From contig NZ_WMBQ01000001.1 in assembly GCF_009708035.1 (NCBI RefSeq), positions 2,361,501 to 2,425,500 of the forward strand: a stretch of DNA of 64,000 nt, given 5' to 3'. The position numbers and the translations under genes are program-made. The notes beneath the pieces are model-generated. The model worked only from the letters and a program-made list of their open reading frames with translations. It was not told the DNA's origin and ran no database searches. Shown piece after piece: positions 8,207 to 17,804 of this stretch. The DNA is from Hyphomicrobium album (GTDB taxonomy: Bacteria > Pseudomonadota > Alphaproteobacteria > Rhizobiales > Hyphomicrobiaceae). The first letter of the stretch is position 1. Each line of letters opens with the position of its first letter.

Positions 8207-8498
8207 GGTAGGTCTTCCGTTCTCGCTTGTCGGCCATGCGCGCCGAGATAATGCGGATCCGTCCTCTGCGCTCGGTGTAGACCACCATCAATATTCCGGC
8301 GCTGCTGCGTCCAAGTATGCGCCAGCGCTCCTCGTCACTCGACGACTCATCAAGCGCCTCGATAGCCTTCTGGTCGACGAAGACGTCCTTGGCGCGTTCG
8401 AAGGTGACTCCGTGCCGGACGACGTTGGTCGCAGCTTTAGCGGGTCCCACTCGAACTTCATAGGCCCCAAGCCTATACGGGTATCCCGTAGCCGTCAA
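8193..8498 (-). CDS. brnT: BrnT-family toxin, probably frameshifted near its N-terminus
   Basis: The frame encodes the BrnT core: AATNVVRHGVTFERAKDVF, then ERWRILGRSSAGILMVVYTE and IRIISARMADKRERKTY, matching the small RelE-like ribonuclease fold of BrnT toxins. The expected start MKFEWDPxKAATN is split. MKFEWDP is read in a different frame from an ATG at 8461 with a good TTGGGG Shine-Dalgarno, while the core is in this frame, one base out of register near 8441-8446 (run of Cs). The open frame shown begins at a weak TTG touching the mch stop. Either a base is missing in a C-run (inactive or sequencing error) or an atypical N-terminus is used. Confidence 0.65.
   Translation of the reverse strand: MTATGYPYRLGAYEVRVGPAKAATNVVRHGVTFERAKDVFVDQKAIEALDESSSDEERWRILGRSSAGILMVVYTERRGRIRIISARMADKRERKTYLEQE
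8476..8490. promoter_or_regulatory. Inverted repeat upstream of brnT (candidate antitoxin operator)
   Basis: TACGGG-TAT-CCCGTA is a perfect 6-bp inverted repeat ending 15 bases before the MKFEWDP start of the toxin. TA modules of this class are autoregulated by the antitoxin binding such a palindrome at the promoter. The position supports that role; no binding is shown. Confidence 0.5.
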
Positions 8499-9557
8499 TC
8501 AGCGCGGCAGCAGCACCCAGGTGTCGAGATCGAGCAGGACGCCGTCGGCATACTGGCCGTCCTCCTTCTTGAGCGGGAAGGTCGCGCAGTCGTTGTTCTT
8601 CACCGCCACGAGGCGGGTCCGCAGCGCGCCGACGTCCTTGCGGCCCGGCAGCTCGGCCTTCTCCAGCACCTCCGACCAGGCATAGACCGTATCGCCGGCA
8701 AAGCAGGGCGACACGTGCCGGCCGCCGTTGATGGCGGCGAGGTGGAAGGCGTTGTTCAGCCCGTTGAACGACAGCGCACGGGCGAGCGAGATGACGACGC
8801 CGCCATAGACGATGCGCTTGCCGAAGCGCCCCTTGGCCTCGGTGTGCTGGTTGAAGTGCACCTTCGCCGTGTTCTGGTAGAGCCGCGTGGCAATCTGGTG
8901 CTCGGCCTCCTCCAGCGTCATGCCGTCAACGTGGTCGATCTTCTCGCCCACCTCGTAGTCGCCCCAGCGATAGGGCGAGCCGGCGAGCGCGAAGTCGTAG
9001 CCGCCGATGTTGAGTGCCGGGACCGCGACGCCGATGTCCTTCGGATCGACGCGCTCCGGCAGCTTGGGCACGATCGCCTCCGGCGCCGGGTTCTCCTTGT
9101 CGCGCTTCCTCACCATCACCCAGCGCACGTACTCGAGCACCACGTCGCCGTTCTGGTTGCGGCCCGTGGACTTCACATAGACGGTGCCCGTCTCGCGGTT
9201 GGAGTTCTCCTTGAGACCGATGACCTCTGAGGTCGAAGCCAGCGTGTCGCCGGGATAGACGGGCTTCAGGAAGCGGCAGCTCGCATAGCCGAGGTTGGCG
9301 ATGGCGTTGAGCGAGATCTCCGGCGTCGTCTTGCCGAACACCATGTGGAACGTCAGCAGATCGTCGAGCGGCGACTGCGGATAGCCGATGGCCTTGGCGA
9401 AGGCGTCGGAGGACTGCACCGCAAAGCGCGTGCCGTAAAGGCTCGTGTAGAGCGCCACGTCACCGACCGTCACCGTGCGCGGCGTCGGGTGCACGATCAC
9501 CTGCCCGAACTTGAAATCCTCGAAGTAGTTGCCGGGGTTGGTCTTGGTCGAAGTCAT
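8499..9557 (-). CDS. mch: Mesaconyl-CoA hydratase (MaoC family)
   Basis: Enzyme of 352 residues that hydrates mesaconyl-CoA to beta-methylmalyl-CoA in the ethylmalonyl-CoA pathway of acetyl-CoA assimilation. The double hot-dog MaoC layout and length fit. Long stretches such as NYFEDFKFGQ, TPRTVTVGDVALYTSLYG, LYQNTAKVHFNQ and YGGVVISLARALSFNG closely match the characterised Rhodobacter and Methylobacterium enzymes as remembered. The next gene upstream on the same strand is an Mcl2-like CoA-ester hydrolase/lyase of the same pathway, 98 bases away. The assignment is strong. Other pathway genes (ccr, ecm, mcd) are not in the window. Confidence 0.93.
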   Translation of the reverse strand: MTSTKTNPGNYFEDFKFGQVIVHPTPRTVTVGDVALYTSLYGTRFAVQSSDAFAKAIGYPQSPLDDLLTFHMVFGKTTPEISLNAIANLGYASCRFLKPVYPGDTLASTSEVIGLKENSNRETGTVYVKSTGRNQNGDVVLEYVRWVMVRKRDKENPAPEAIVPKLPERVDPKDIGVAVPALNIGGYDFALAGSPYRWGDYEVGEKIDHVDGMTLEEAEHQIATRLYQNTAKVHFNQHTEAKGRFGKRIVYGGVVISLARALSFNGLNNAFHLAAINGGRHVSPCFAGDTVYAWSEVLEKAELPGRKDVGALRTRLVAVKNNDCATFPLKKEDGQYADGVLLDLDTWVLLPR

Positions 9558-9655
9558 GGGCTGGTCAGATCCTCATACGGGCGCGCAGGGCCGATTAGTC
9601 CGAAATGGCTGCCTCTGTCGACTGACTTTTCGCCGCTCGCGGCCCCCAGGAGCCG

Positions 9656-10555
9656 TCAGAACCACTCCTCCTGCGTCCGGCGCATCGCCTCGATACCGTC
9701 GGCGATGGCCACCGTGCGCCGGGCCATGACGAGATGCAGGCGCTCCACCATCTTGCCTTCCAGCGTGATCACCCCCTTGCGGGCGTTGGCCGGCTCCTCG
9801 AAGGCGGCGATGATCTTGCGCGCCCAGGCGACCTCCTCCTGGGTCGGTGAGAAGACCTCGTTGCACGGCGCCACCTGCGAGGGGTGGATCAGCGTCTTGC
9901 CGTCCATGCCGAGCGTACGGCCGTGCTCGCTTTCATCGCGGAAACCCGTCTCGTCGCGGAAATCGTTGTAGACGCCATCGAGGATGTCGAGCCCGTAAGC
10001 GCGGGCAGCGACGATGATCATGGCGAGCCACGGCACGACGGCGATGCGGTTGTGCAGGGCGCGGGCGCGCGATTCCTTCAGAAGATCGTTGGTGCCCATG
10101 ACCAAGCAGGCGAGCCGGTTCTCCGGATCGGCGCCCAGCGCCGCGATCTCGCGCGAATTCAGCACCGAGCTCGGCGTCTCCATCATCGCCCACAGCCGCA
10201 CCTTGGCCGGAGCATTGATGGCGCCCAGCACCTTGGCGACGGTGACGATGTCGCCGGGCGTCGCAACCTTGGGCACGAGAATGGCGTCGGGCTCGACGCT
10301 CGCCGCCGCGCGCAGGTCGTCCATGCCCCAAGCGGTCTCGATGGCGTTGACGCGGATAACCAGCTCGCGCCGGCCATAGCCGCCGCCTTTCACCGCTTCG
10401 CAGACGTTGTCGCGGGCGGCAATCTTGCTCTCCGGCGCAACGGAATCCTCAAGGTCGAGGATCAGCGCATCGGCCGGTAGGGTCTTGGCTTTCTCTAGCG
10501 CGCGCTCGTTGAGACCGGGCATGTAGAGCACGCTGCGGCGCGGGCGAACGGTCAT
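9656..10555 (-). CDS. mcl2: HpcH/HpaI aldolase/citrate lyase family; probable malyl-CoA thioesterase (Mcl2-like)
   Basis: CitE-like TIM-barrel protein of 299 residues. Visible family motifs are RSVLYMPG at the start, LILDLEDSVAPESK, RVNAIET, the acidic metal ligand in WAMMETPSSVLN, and MGTNDLLKE. In the ethylmalonyl-CoA pathway, Mcl1 is the malyl/methylmalyl-CoA lyase and the shorter Mcl2 is a (3S)-malyl-CoA thioesterase. Length and sequence here look more like Mcl2, and the neighbour is mch. A lyase activity cannot be excluded. The start ATG is followed upstream by two 76-bp hairpin elements. Confidence 0.75.
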   Translation of the reverse strand: MTVRPRRSVLYMPGLNERALEKAKTLPADALILDLEDSVAPESKIAARDNVCEAVKGGGYGRRELVIRVNAIETAWGMDDLRAAASVEPDAILVPKVATPGDIVTVAKVLGAINAPAKVRLWAMMETPSSVLNSREIAALGADPENRLACLVMGTNDLLKESRARALHNRIAVVPWLAMIIVAARAYGLDILDGVYNDFRDETGFRDESEHGRTLGMDGKTLIHPSQVAPCNEVFSPTQEEVAWARKIIAAFEEPANARKGVITLEGKMVERLHLVMARRTVAIADGIEAMRRTQEEWF

Positions 10556-10567
10556 CGAGCGCTCCCA

Positions 10568-10643
10568 CTAGTGTGATGATCGAGAAATTCGCCATCACGG
10601 GCGGCTGGGCATCGAGCGAATTTCTCGATCTGAATCACACTAG
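10568..10643. repeat. 76-bp inverted-repeat element 1
   Basis: The left arm 10568-10592 and right arm 10616-10643 are perfectly complementary over 10 outer bp (CTAGTGTGAT/ATCACACTAG) and 15 inner bp (GATCGAGAAATTCGC with 10616-10630). A 3-base bulge (TGA, 10631-10633) lies on the right arm and the loop is 23 bases. It has the form of a REP/MITE-like palindrome, or of a strong RNA hairpin in the leader of the Mcl2-like gene that starts 12 bases away. Confidence 0.75.
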
Positions 10644-10658
10644 CCAAGCAATGACTTG

Positions 10659-10734
10659 AGTGTCCCCTTTCATTCCGAAGCTCGCCTTATCTCATCGCGG
10701 CAAGCACTAAGCGAGCTTCGGAATGGGGGACACT
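10659..10734. repeat. 76-bp inverted-repeat element 2
   Basis: The left arm 10659-10685 and right arm 10711-10734 pair over 9 outer bp (AGTGTCCCC/GGGGACACT) and 15 inner bp (CATTCCGAAGCTCGC with 10711-10725). A 3-base bulge (TTT, 10668-10670) lies on the left arm and the loop is 25 bases. It has the same total length and layout as element 1, which ends 15 bases before it, but mostly different sequence. The remainder of 10556-10843 contains no other gene. Confidence 0.75.
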
Positions 10735-10843
10735 TGTGCGACGCACAATAGCCCGCGTTGCGACGATCTCAAAGTGCGCCACGCACAGGTTCGCGCATTG
10801 CATTGCCTTGGCGACGGGCGGTGGCATCGGGCACAGTCGCGCG

Positions 10844-11668
10844 ATGCCTCGCATCCTCGCCTTATCCTCACACGTCGCGTTTGGATCCGTCGGCCTCGCC
10901 GTCATCGTGCCGGCCCTGCAGTGGCTGGGGCACGAGGTGATCGCCGTGCCGACGGTCGTGCTGTCGAACCAGCCCGGCTATCCCCAAATCGCCGGCGAGG
11001 CCGTGCCTGCCCGGCAGATCGAGGCGATGCTCGAGTCAATGGATGCCAACGGCTGGCTCGCCGACACCGCCGCTGTCTTGACCGGCTACCTGCCGAGCCA
11101 AGGGCACGTCGCCGTCGCCCGCGCCGCCGTCGAGCGGGTGCGGCGCGCCAACCCGCCGGCGCTCTACCTTTGCGACCCGGTGTTCGGCGACGAACCGGAT
11201 GGCATCTATCTGCCGGCCGGGACCGCCGCCGCCATCCGCGACGAGCTTCTGCCGCTCGCCAGCATCGCCACGCCCAACCGCTTCGAGCTCGCCTGGCTCA
11301 CGGGCCTTCCCGTCGGCGACCTCGCCGAAGCCCGCCGCGCCGCCGGCGCACTCGGCGTACCGACGGTGCTCGCCACGTCGATCGACGCCAGCGACAACCG
11401 CCTCGCCACCATGCTCGCGAAAGGCGAGGACGCTATCGCCTGCTACGTGCGCCGCCGCTCCTCCGCCCCGCACGGCACCGGCGACCTGCTGTCGGCCATG
11501 TTCCTCGGCAACCACCTCAACGCGTTCTCGCTGAGCTACTCGCTCGGTGCGGCCGCCTCCGCCGTCGATGCCACGATTGCCGCCAGCATGGGGCGGAATG
11601 AATTGCCGCTCGCCGCGGCCGGTGCTTTATGGGCCAACGCGCGGGTGCTGCCGACAGCGCCGGTGTAA
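10844..11668 (+). CDS. pdxY: Pyridoxal kinase
   Basis: PfkB/ribokinase-like kinase of 274 residues that phosphorylates pyridoxal for the B6 salvage pathway. Seen: SHVAFGSVG at the N-terminus (substrate loop), LCDPVFGD, and the catalytic GTGD at residues 211-214 (Asp214 as general base). Length fits PdxY (about 280-290). The ATG at 10844 (MPRILALSS) is chosen. An open frame continues 36 codons further upstream, but that part runs into the hairpin region and does not resemble the family. nhaA follows 21 bases later. Confidence 0.88.
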   Translation: MPRILALSSHVAFGSVGLAVIVPALQWLGHEVIAVPTVVLSNQPGYPQIAGEAVPARQIEAMLESMDANGWLADTAAVLTGYLPSQGHVAVARAAVERVRRANPPALYLCDPVFGDEPDGIYLPAGTAAAIRDELLPLASIATPNRFELAWLTGLPVGDLAEARRAAGALGVPTVLATSIDASDNRLATMLAKGEDAIACYVRRRSSAPHGTGDLLSAMFLGNHLNAFSLSYSLGAAASAVDATIAASMGRNELPLAAAGALWANARVLPTAPV

Positions 11669-11689
11669 GGCAACACGGGGAGCCGACGG

Positions 11690-12901
<1,212 letters not shown>

Positions 12902-14664
12902 CGGCCTCGCGCGCCGCCTTGATGTTGGCCGGCCGGCGCGCGTGGTACTTGCTCGACAGCTCGTCCCACTCGATCGTCACGCTGCCGCCGGTGGCCGCAT
13001 ACTGCTTGTCCCAGTTGCCGAGCAGGTCGAGGCAAGCATGATCGATGTACTCGAGGTCGCCGATGTGCACCGTCACGTCGGCGCCGGGCTTCAGCTTCTC
13101 CAGCTCGGCGGCGAGCTTCGGCAGGCGGATGAGCGTCGCCGCACCCTTGAGATAGATGTCGACCTTGTCGCCGCTCTCCTCTTTGCGCACGTCGAGATGC
13201 GAGAAGGCGTAGAGCAGCTTGATGAGCGACAGGCCGAGCCCGACCAGCACGCCCTCGAGCAGGTTCGTCGCCACGATCATGATGATGGTCGCGAAGTAGA
13301 TGAACACCTCGCCCTTGCCATACTTGAGAAGCGTCGGGACGATCTTCGGGTAGGCGAGTTTGTAGCCGGTGAACACCAGGATCGCCGCCAGCGCCGACAG
13401 CGGGATGTACTTCAGCGTGAACGGCAGCGCGGAAACGAACAGCAACAGCCACACGCCGTGCATCACCGCCGACCAGCGCGTCACCGCGCCGGCTTCGACG
13501 TTAGCGCCCGAGCGCACGATGACGCCCGTCATCGGCAGCACGCCGAGGAAGCCGCAAATGGTGTTGCCGACGCCCTGCGCCGCGAGCTCGCGGTCGTACT
13601 TGGTGCGCGGTCCCTTGTGCATCTGATCGACGGCCGTCGCGCATAGCAGCGTCTCGGCACTGGCGATGAAGGCGATGGAGATGGCGCCGACCAGCACCGG
13701 CCACTCCATGATGCGCATCAGCTTTTCGGGCGTCGGGAAGATCGTCTCCGCCCAGATGTTGTCCGGCACGTTGACGTACTTGAGGTCGGTGAAGCCCAAG
13801 AGCTGCGCGGCTGCGATGCCGACGATGGCGCCCACCAGCGGCGCCGGGAACAGGCGCCAGCTTTTCGGGGCGAGCGCGCTCCAGCCGAAGATCGTCGCGA
13901 TGGTCAGGACGCCGATCCCCAGCGCCTGGATGTGCGGGCCGCCCTCGTTGATCGCGTTCATCAGCGACGTCGGGATGCCCATGAGATTCTGGATGCCCGT
14001 GCCGATCGGCTTGTAGTCGAGCATCACGTGAAACTGCGAGGCGAGGATCAGCACGCCGATGCCGGCCAGCATGCCGTTGATCACCGCGGGCGAGACGGCG
14101 CGGAACCACTGCCCGAGCTTGCACAGGCCGGCGACGAGCTGGATGAGGCCGGCGAAGAGGATGATGACGCCGATCATCTCCAGCCCGAACTGGTCGACGA
14201 GCTGCCAAACCAGCACCGAGAGGCCGGCCGCCGGGCCGCTCACCTGCAGCGGCGCGCCGGCGATCATGCCGACGATGATGCCGCCGACGATGCCGGTGAT
14301 GATGCCCGCCGTGGGGGGCATGCCGGACGCGAGCGAAATGCCCATGCACAGCGGCAGCGCGACCAGGAAGACAACGATCGACGCCAGAAAATCGCGACCG
14401 AAAGTCGCCTTCGAAAACGGTGTGTCCATAAGGCTTCCGTCCGCTCGCTGTTCCACCCCTGCCGGCAGATCACGGTTCCCATTGATTGCAAACCGATTTT
14501 AGCTATCCCCCAGCGGGGCGGGACGATAGACCTTGAGTTGCAACCCGGCAAGCTGCGCCGCGCGCCATTTCCGCCAACGGTAAGGCGGCACGGTTCGTGA
14601 CACCGTCAGCTTGGACGATTTGACATCTCCGCACCTGCCGCGAACTCAGGCATTGATCGCCGCC

Positions 14665-15303
14665 ATGAGCAGCTTCCCAGAAAAACTCGCCGACCGTTAC
14701 CGCCGCTTCCACCACCGGCACTTCCTCCCCAAGGCGGAGGAGTACGAGGAGCTGGCCACCCACGGGCAAAGCCCGGACTCAATGGTCATCTCGTGCTCAG
14801 ACAGCCGCGTTGACCCAGAGACGATCTTCAGCGCCATGCCGGGCGAGATGTTCGTCGTCCGCAACGTCGCCAACCTTGTTCCGCCCTACGAGACCGGCGG
14901 CAAGTTTCACGGCGTCAGCTCGGCGATCGAGTTCGCGGTTTTGAACCTGCGCATCAAGAACCTGATCATCATGGGCCACTCCGGCTGCGGCGGCGTCAAA
15001 GCCGCCCTCGACCAGAGCGCCGCGATCCAGACCGAAGCGCAGTTCATCTCCCGTTGGATGTCGATGCTCGATGACGCGCGGCTTAAGGTGCTCGCGGCCC
15101 ACCAGACGAGCCCGCACCACGAAAAGCTGGCGGCACTCGAGCAGGAAGGCATCAAGAACTCGATCAAGAACCTGCGGACGTTCCCGTTCGTCGCCGATGC
15201 CGAGAACCGCGGCAAGCTCTCCCTGCACGGCGCCTACTTCGACATCTCCACGGGCACGCTATCGGTCTTGAACCACTCGCGCGGCGAGTTCTTCCCGCTC
15301 TAA
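14665..15303 (+). CDS. Beta-carbonic anhydrase
   Basis: Zinc enzyme of 212 residues interconverting CO2 and bicarbonate. The ligands are visible: C44 in SCSDSR, with the Asp46/Arg48 dyad, then H105 and C108 in MGHSGCGG. Start chosen at the ATG at 14665 (MSSFPEKL); a TTG at 14611 would add 18 residues not typical of the family. It is divergent from the SulP transporter across about 235 bases (14430-14664), so the pair probably forms a bicarbonate uptake/supply unit. A repeat element lies 12 bases after the stop. Confidence 0.95.
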   Translation: MSSFPEKLADRYRRFHHRHFLPKAEEYEELATHGQSPDSMVISCSDSRVDPETIFSAMPGEMFVVRNVANLVPPYETGGKFHGVSSAIEFAVLNLRIKNLIIMGHSGCGGVKAALDQSAAIQTEAQFISRWMSMLDDARLKVLAAHQTSPHHEKLAALEQEGIKNSIKNLRTFPFVADAENRGKLSLHGAYFDISTGTLSVLNHSRGEFFPL

Positions 15304-15315
15304 TTCCGGCCTCAC

Positions 15316-15451
15316 TGTCATCCTCGGGCTTGTCCCGAGGACCCATGGGTCAACAAGATCCGTGCATTATTGTGGGTTGAGCGAGTGCGCAATTCCGCAA
15401 GCGAGGGAGCAATCTGTCGGCAGGATACTCGGCATGAAGCCGAGGATGACA
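15316..15451. repeat. Interspersed inverted-end element A (convergent junction)
   Basis: The left end TGTCATCCTCGG (15316-15327) and right end CCGAGGATGACA (15440-15451) are exact inverted copies. The left end also folds on itself (CCTCGGGcttgtCCCGAGG). It sits between the convergent carbonic anhydrase and ccmG genes and probably serves as a two-way terminator. It belongs with elements B, C and D below. Confidence 0.8.
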
Positions 15452-15470
15452 CTTGGGGGAGTCGCGGCGG

Positions 15471-16082
15471 CTAATTCGGCGTCGCCGCCGACTTGGCGCG
15501 CTCGATGGCCGGCATGAGCTTCGTCGCGATGCTCTCCGCCGACACCGGCCCCACGTGCTTGAACATGATCTCGCCGTTGCCGTTCACCACGAACGTCTCG
15601 GGCATTCCATAGACGCCCCATTCGATCGCCCCGCGGCCGCTGGGATCGGCGCCGACGCCTGCGAACGGATTGCCGTAGCGGCCGAGGAAGCGACGCGCCG
15701 CAACCGGATCGTCCTTGTAGTTCACGCCCCACAGCGTGACGCCGGTGCGCTTCTGCAGTTCGACCAGCAGCGGCTGCTCCTCGGCGCAGGGCACGCACCA
15801 CGAGGCCCAGAAATTGACGATGCTCGGCTTGCCGGTGGCGAGCTCGGCGCCGGAGAAGCCCGGTACCGGCCTGCCGGCATCGACGAGGCCCTCGATGGGA
15901 ACAAACGCGATCGTCGGCGCCCGCTTGCCGATGAGCGCCGACGGCAGCTTCGAAGGATCGCCGGTCTTCAGCGCGAAGGCGAATAGGGCGACCAGCGCGC
16001 CAAAGATCAGCACCGGCGCCACCACCCATCCTAAGCCGCGCTTGCGCGGAGGCGAGAGACGCTCGTCTGGGGCCGGCGGCAT
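15471..16082 (-). CDS. ccmG: Cytochrome c biogenesis thiol:disulfide oxidoreductase CcmG/DsbE
   Basis: Membrane-anchored thioredoxin-like protein of 203 residues facing the periplasm. It helps reduce the apocytochrome c CxxCH cysteines before heme attachment. An N-terminal anchor (residues about 18-38) is followed by the thioredoxin fold with WCVPC (C96, C99), the insert typical of CcmG, and the cis-Pro in GMPETFVV. It is last in ccmABCDG, starting 14 bases after the ccmD stop. ccmE, F and H must be elsewhere. Confidence 0.94.
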   Translation of the reverse strand: MPPAPDERLSPPRKRGLGWVVAPVLIFGALVALFAFALKTGDPSKLPSALIGKRAPTIAFVPIEGLVDAGRPVPGFSGAELATGKPSIVNFWASWCVPCAEEQPLLVELQKRTGVTLWGVNYKDDPVAARRFLGRYGNPFAGVGADPSGRGAIEWGVYGMPETFVVNGNGEIMFKHVGPVSAESIATKLMPAIERAKSAATPN

Positions 16083-16096
16083 GGGGATGCTTTCGT

Positions 16097-16255
16097 TCAG
16101 GCGGAGCGGCGTTTGACGCCGCGGGCGGCGAGATCGGCGAGGCGGCGCTCAAGCTGGCGCCCGTCGACGACCAGCCACGCGATGATGGCGCCGATGACCA
16201 CGGTCACCGCCGCATAGGCCGACCAGATGAAGCTCGCGTGCGGTCCGAGATCCAT
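16097..16255 (-). CDS. ccmD: Heme exporter protein CcmD
   Basis: A 52-residue membrane protein between ccmC and ccmG. It starts MDLGPHASFIWSAYAAVTVV, has one transmembrane helix (residues about 9-30), then a basic amphipathic tail with RQLERRLADL. Size, topology and position match CcmD, which stabilises CcmE with the CcmABC complex and releases holo-CcmE. It begins 8 bases after the ccmC stop and ends 14 before ccmG. Small and easily overlooked. Confidence 0.9.
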   Translation of the reverse strand: MDLGPHASFIWSAYAAVTVVIGAIIAWLVVDGRQLERRLADLAARGVKRRSA

Positions 16256-16262
16256 ATGCCTG

Positions 16263-17021
16263 CTACTCCGCCGCTGCTAGTTGCGTCGACTGTGCGCGCG
16301 CCACCTCGGCGAGCTGCAGCGACTTGACCCGCCGCCGCAATATCTCGTTGCGCATGGCCTTCAGGTGCATGGCGACGAACATCAGCGTGAAGCCGATGGC
16401 CATCACGAGCAGCGGCACCAAAAGCGCGTTGTCGATGGTCGGACCGCCGGCGCGGATGACGCTCGCCGGCTGGTGCAGCGTGTTGCCGAACTCGACCGAG
16501 AACTTGATGATCGGCAGCATGACGATGCCGACGAGCGCGAGGATGGCCGTCAGCTTGGCGGCGAGCGATTCATCTTCGATCGACGAGCGCAGCGCCATAA
16601 GGCCCAGGTAGAGGAAGAAGAGGATCAGCACCGAGGTAAGGCGCGCGTCCCACACCCAGTAGGTCCCCCAGGTCGGCCGTCCCCACAGCGAGCCGGTCAC
16701 CAGCGCCAGGAACGTGAAGGCGGCGCCGAGCGGCACGGCCGCCTTGGCGGAGACGTCGGCCAGCGGATGACGAAACACCAAGAGCCCGAACGACGAGACA
16801 GCGACCAACGCGTAGACCGACATCGACAGCCACGCCGAAGGCACGTGGATGTACATGATGCGCGCGGTCTCGCCCTGCAGGCTGTCGGGCGGCGCGGTGA
16901 AACCGAGGTAGAGTCCATACGCAATGACCACCGCCGCTGCCGCCGCGATCCACGGCAGGATGCGAGCCGAAAGCTCCATGAAGCGGGTGGGATTGGCGAG
17001 GCGTTGGGTCAGGGTCTGCAT
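16263..17021 (-). CDS. ccmC: Heme transporter CcmC
   Basis: Six-span inner-membrane protein of 252 residues from MQTLTQRLANP; an upstream in-frame start at 17129 would add 36 residues of unrelated composition. The tryptophan-rich WWD-type segment (GRPTWGTYWVWDARLTS) and flanking histidines in MYIHVPSAW and NTLHQPAS handle heme on the periplasmic side and load it onto CcmE. Part of ccmABCDG; the ccmB-ccmC gap is about 117 bases. Confidence 0.95.
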   Translation of the reverse strand: MQTLTQRLANPTRFMELSARILPWIAAAAAVVIAYGLYLGFTAPPDSLQGETARIMYIHVPSAWLSMSVYALVAVSSFGLLVFRHPLADVSAKAAVPLGAAFTFLALVTGSLWGRPTWGTYWVWDARLTSVLILFFLYLGLMALRSSIEDESLAAKLTAILALVGIVMLPIIKFSVEFGNTLHQPASVIRAGGPTIDNALLVPLLVMAIGFTLMFVAMHLKAMRNEILRRRVKSLQLAEVARAQSTQLAAAE

Positions 17022-17138
17022 TGGAATTGATCTAATCTGTCGGACGCTGAAGCGCAAATGAACACGGTGCAGCAGGGAGATAGCCCGCCGGGGTGGTACC
17101 GCTCCGCTACTTCCGCCGCGACCATCCACTGCCGCCGT

Positions 17139-17804
17139 TCACTGCATTTGTACCCGAAGTGCCGCCGCCGCAGCCAACGGGCAAAGCACGATCGACGCAA
17201 GTGAAAGCGCGGTAAGGATAAGGAAAGCACTTCCCGATCCAGAGGCGCCCAGCAGGCCGTTGATCGCCGCCATGCCGAACACCAGCGTCGGCACGTAGAG
17301 TGGCAGCACCAATAGGGCGATCAGGAGGCCGCCCCGGTAGGCGCGCAGGGTGAGTGCCGCTCCCACTGCCCCGATGAAGCTGACCGCCGGCGTCCCCGCC
17401 AGCATGGTGGCGACCAGCAGCGGGTAGGCGCCGATATCGAGGTTGAGCAGGAGCCCAAGCACCGGCGCCATCAGCGCCAGGGGGATGCCGGTCGACAGCC
17501 AGTGCGCCAGGGCCTTGGCCGTGACCACGAGCTCCATCGGCAAGCTGCCGGTCGCCAGCACGTCGAGCGTGCCGTCCTCGTAGTCGGACGAGAACACGCG
17601 CCCGAGCGACAGGAGCGCCGCGAGCAGCAGGGCGATCCACAGGACTCCCGGCGCGATGCGCGACAAGAGGTTGAGATCGGCGCCGAGTCCGAGCGGCAGC
17701 AGCGTCACGACCAGCATGTAGAAGCCGAGCGCCGTGCCAAGCGCTCCGCCCTGGCGGACGCTGAGCAGGAGGTCACGCTTCAAGAGAGCGAGGAATGCGC
17801 TCAC
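17139..17804 (-). CDS. ccmB: Heme exporter protein CcmB (ABC permease)
   Basis: Membrane subunit of the CcmAB ABC transporter, 221 residues with about six spans. With CcmA it powers release of holo-CcmE from CcmCD during cytochrome c maturation. Typical features are the N-terminal LLKRDLLLSVRQGG, FSSDYEDGTLD and GLLIALLVLPLYVPTLVFG. It overlaps ccmA by four bases (ATGA), indicating coupled translation. Confidence 0.94.
   Translation of the reverse strand: MSAFLALLKRDLLLSVRQGGALGTALGFYMLVVTLLPLGLGADLNLLSRIAPGVLWIALLLAALLSLGRVFSSDYEDGTLDVLATGSLPMELVVTAKALAHWLSTGIPLALMAPVLGLLLNLDIGAYPLLVATMLAGTPAVSFIGAVGAALTLRAYRGGLLIALLVLPLYVPTLVFGMAAINGLLGASGSGSAFLILTALSLASIVLCPLAAAAALRVQMQ

Noticed and set aside
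10736-10843. Upstream extension of pdxY by 36 codons
   Set aside because: It begins within the edge of hairpin element 2 and does not resemble the pyridoxal kinase N-terminus, which starts at MPRILALSS.
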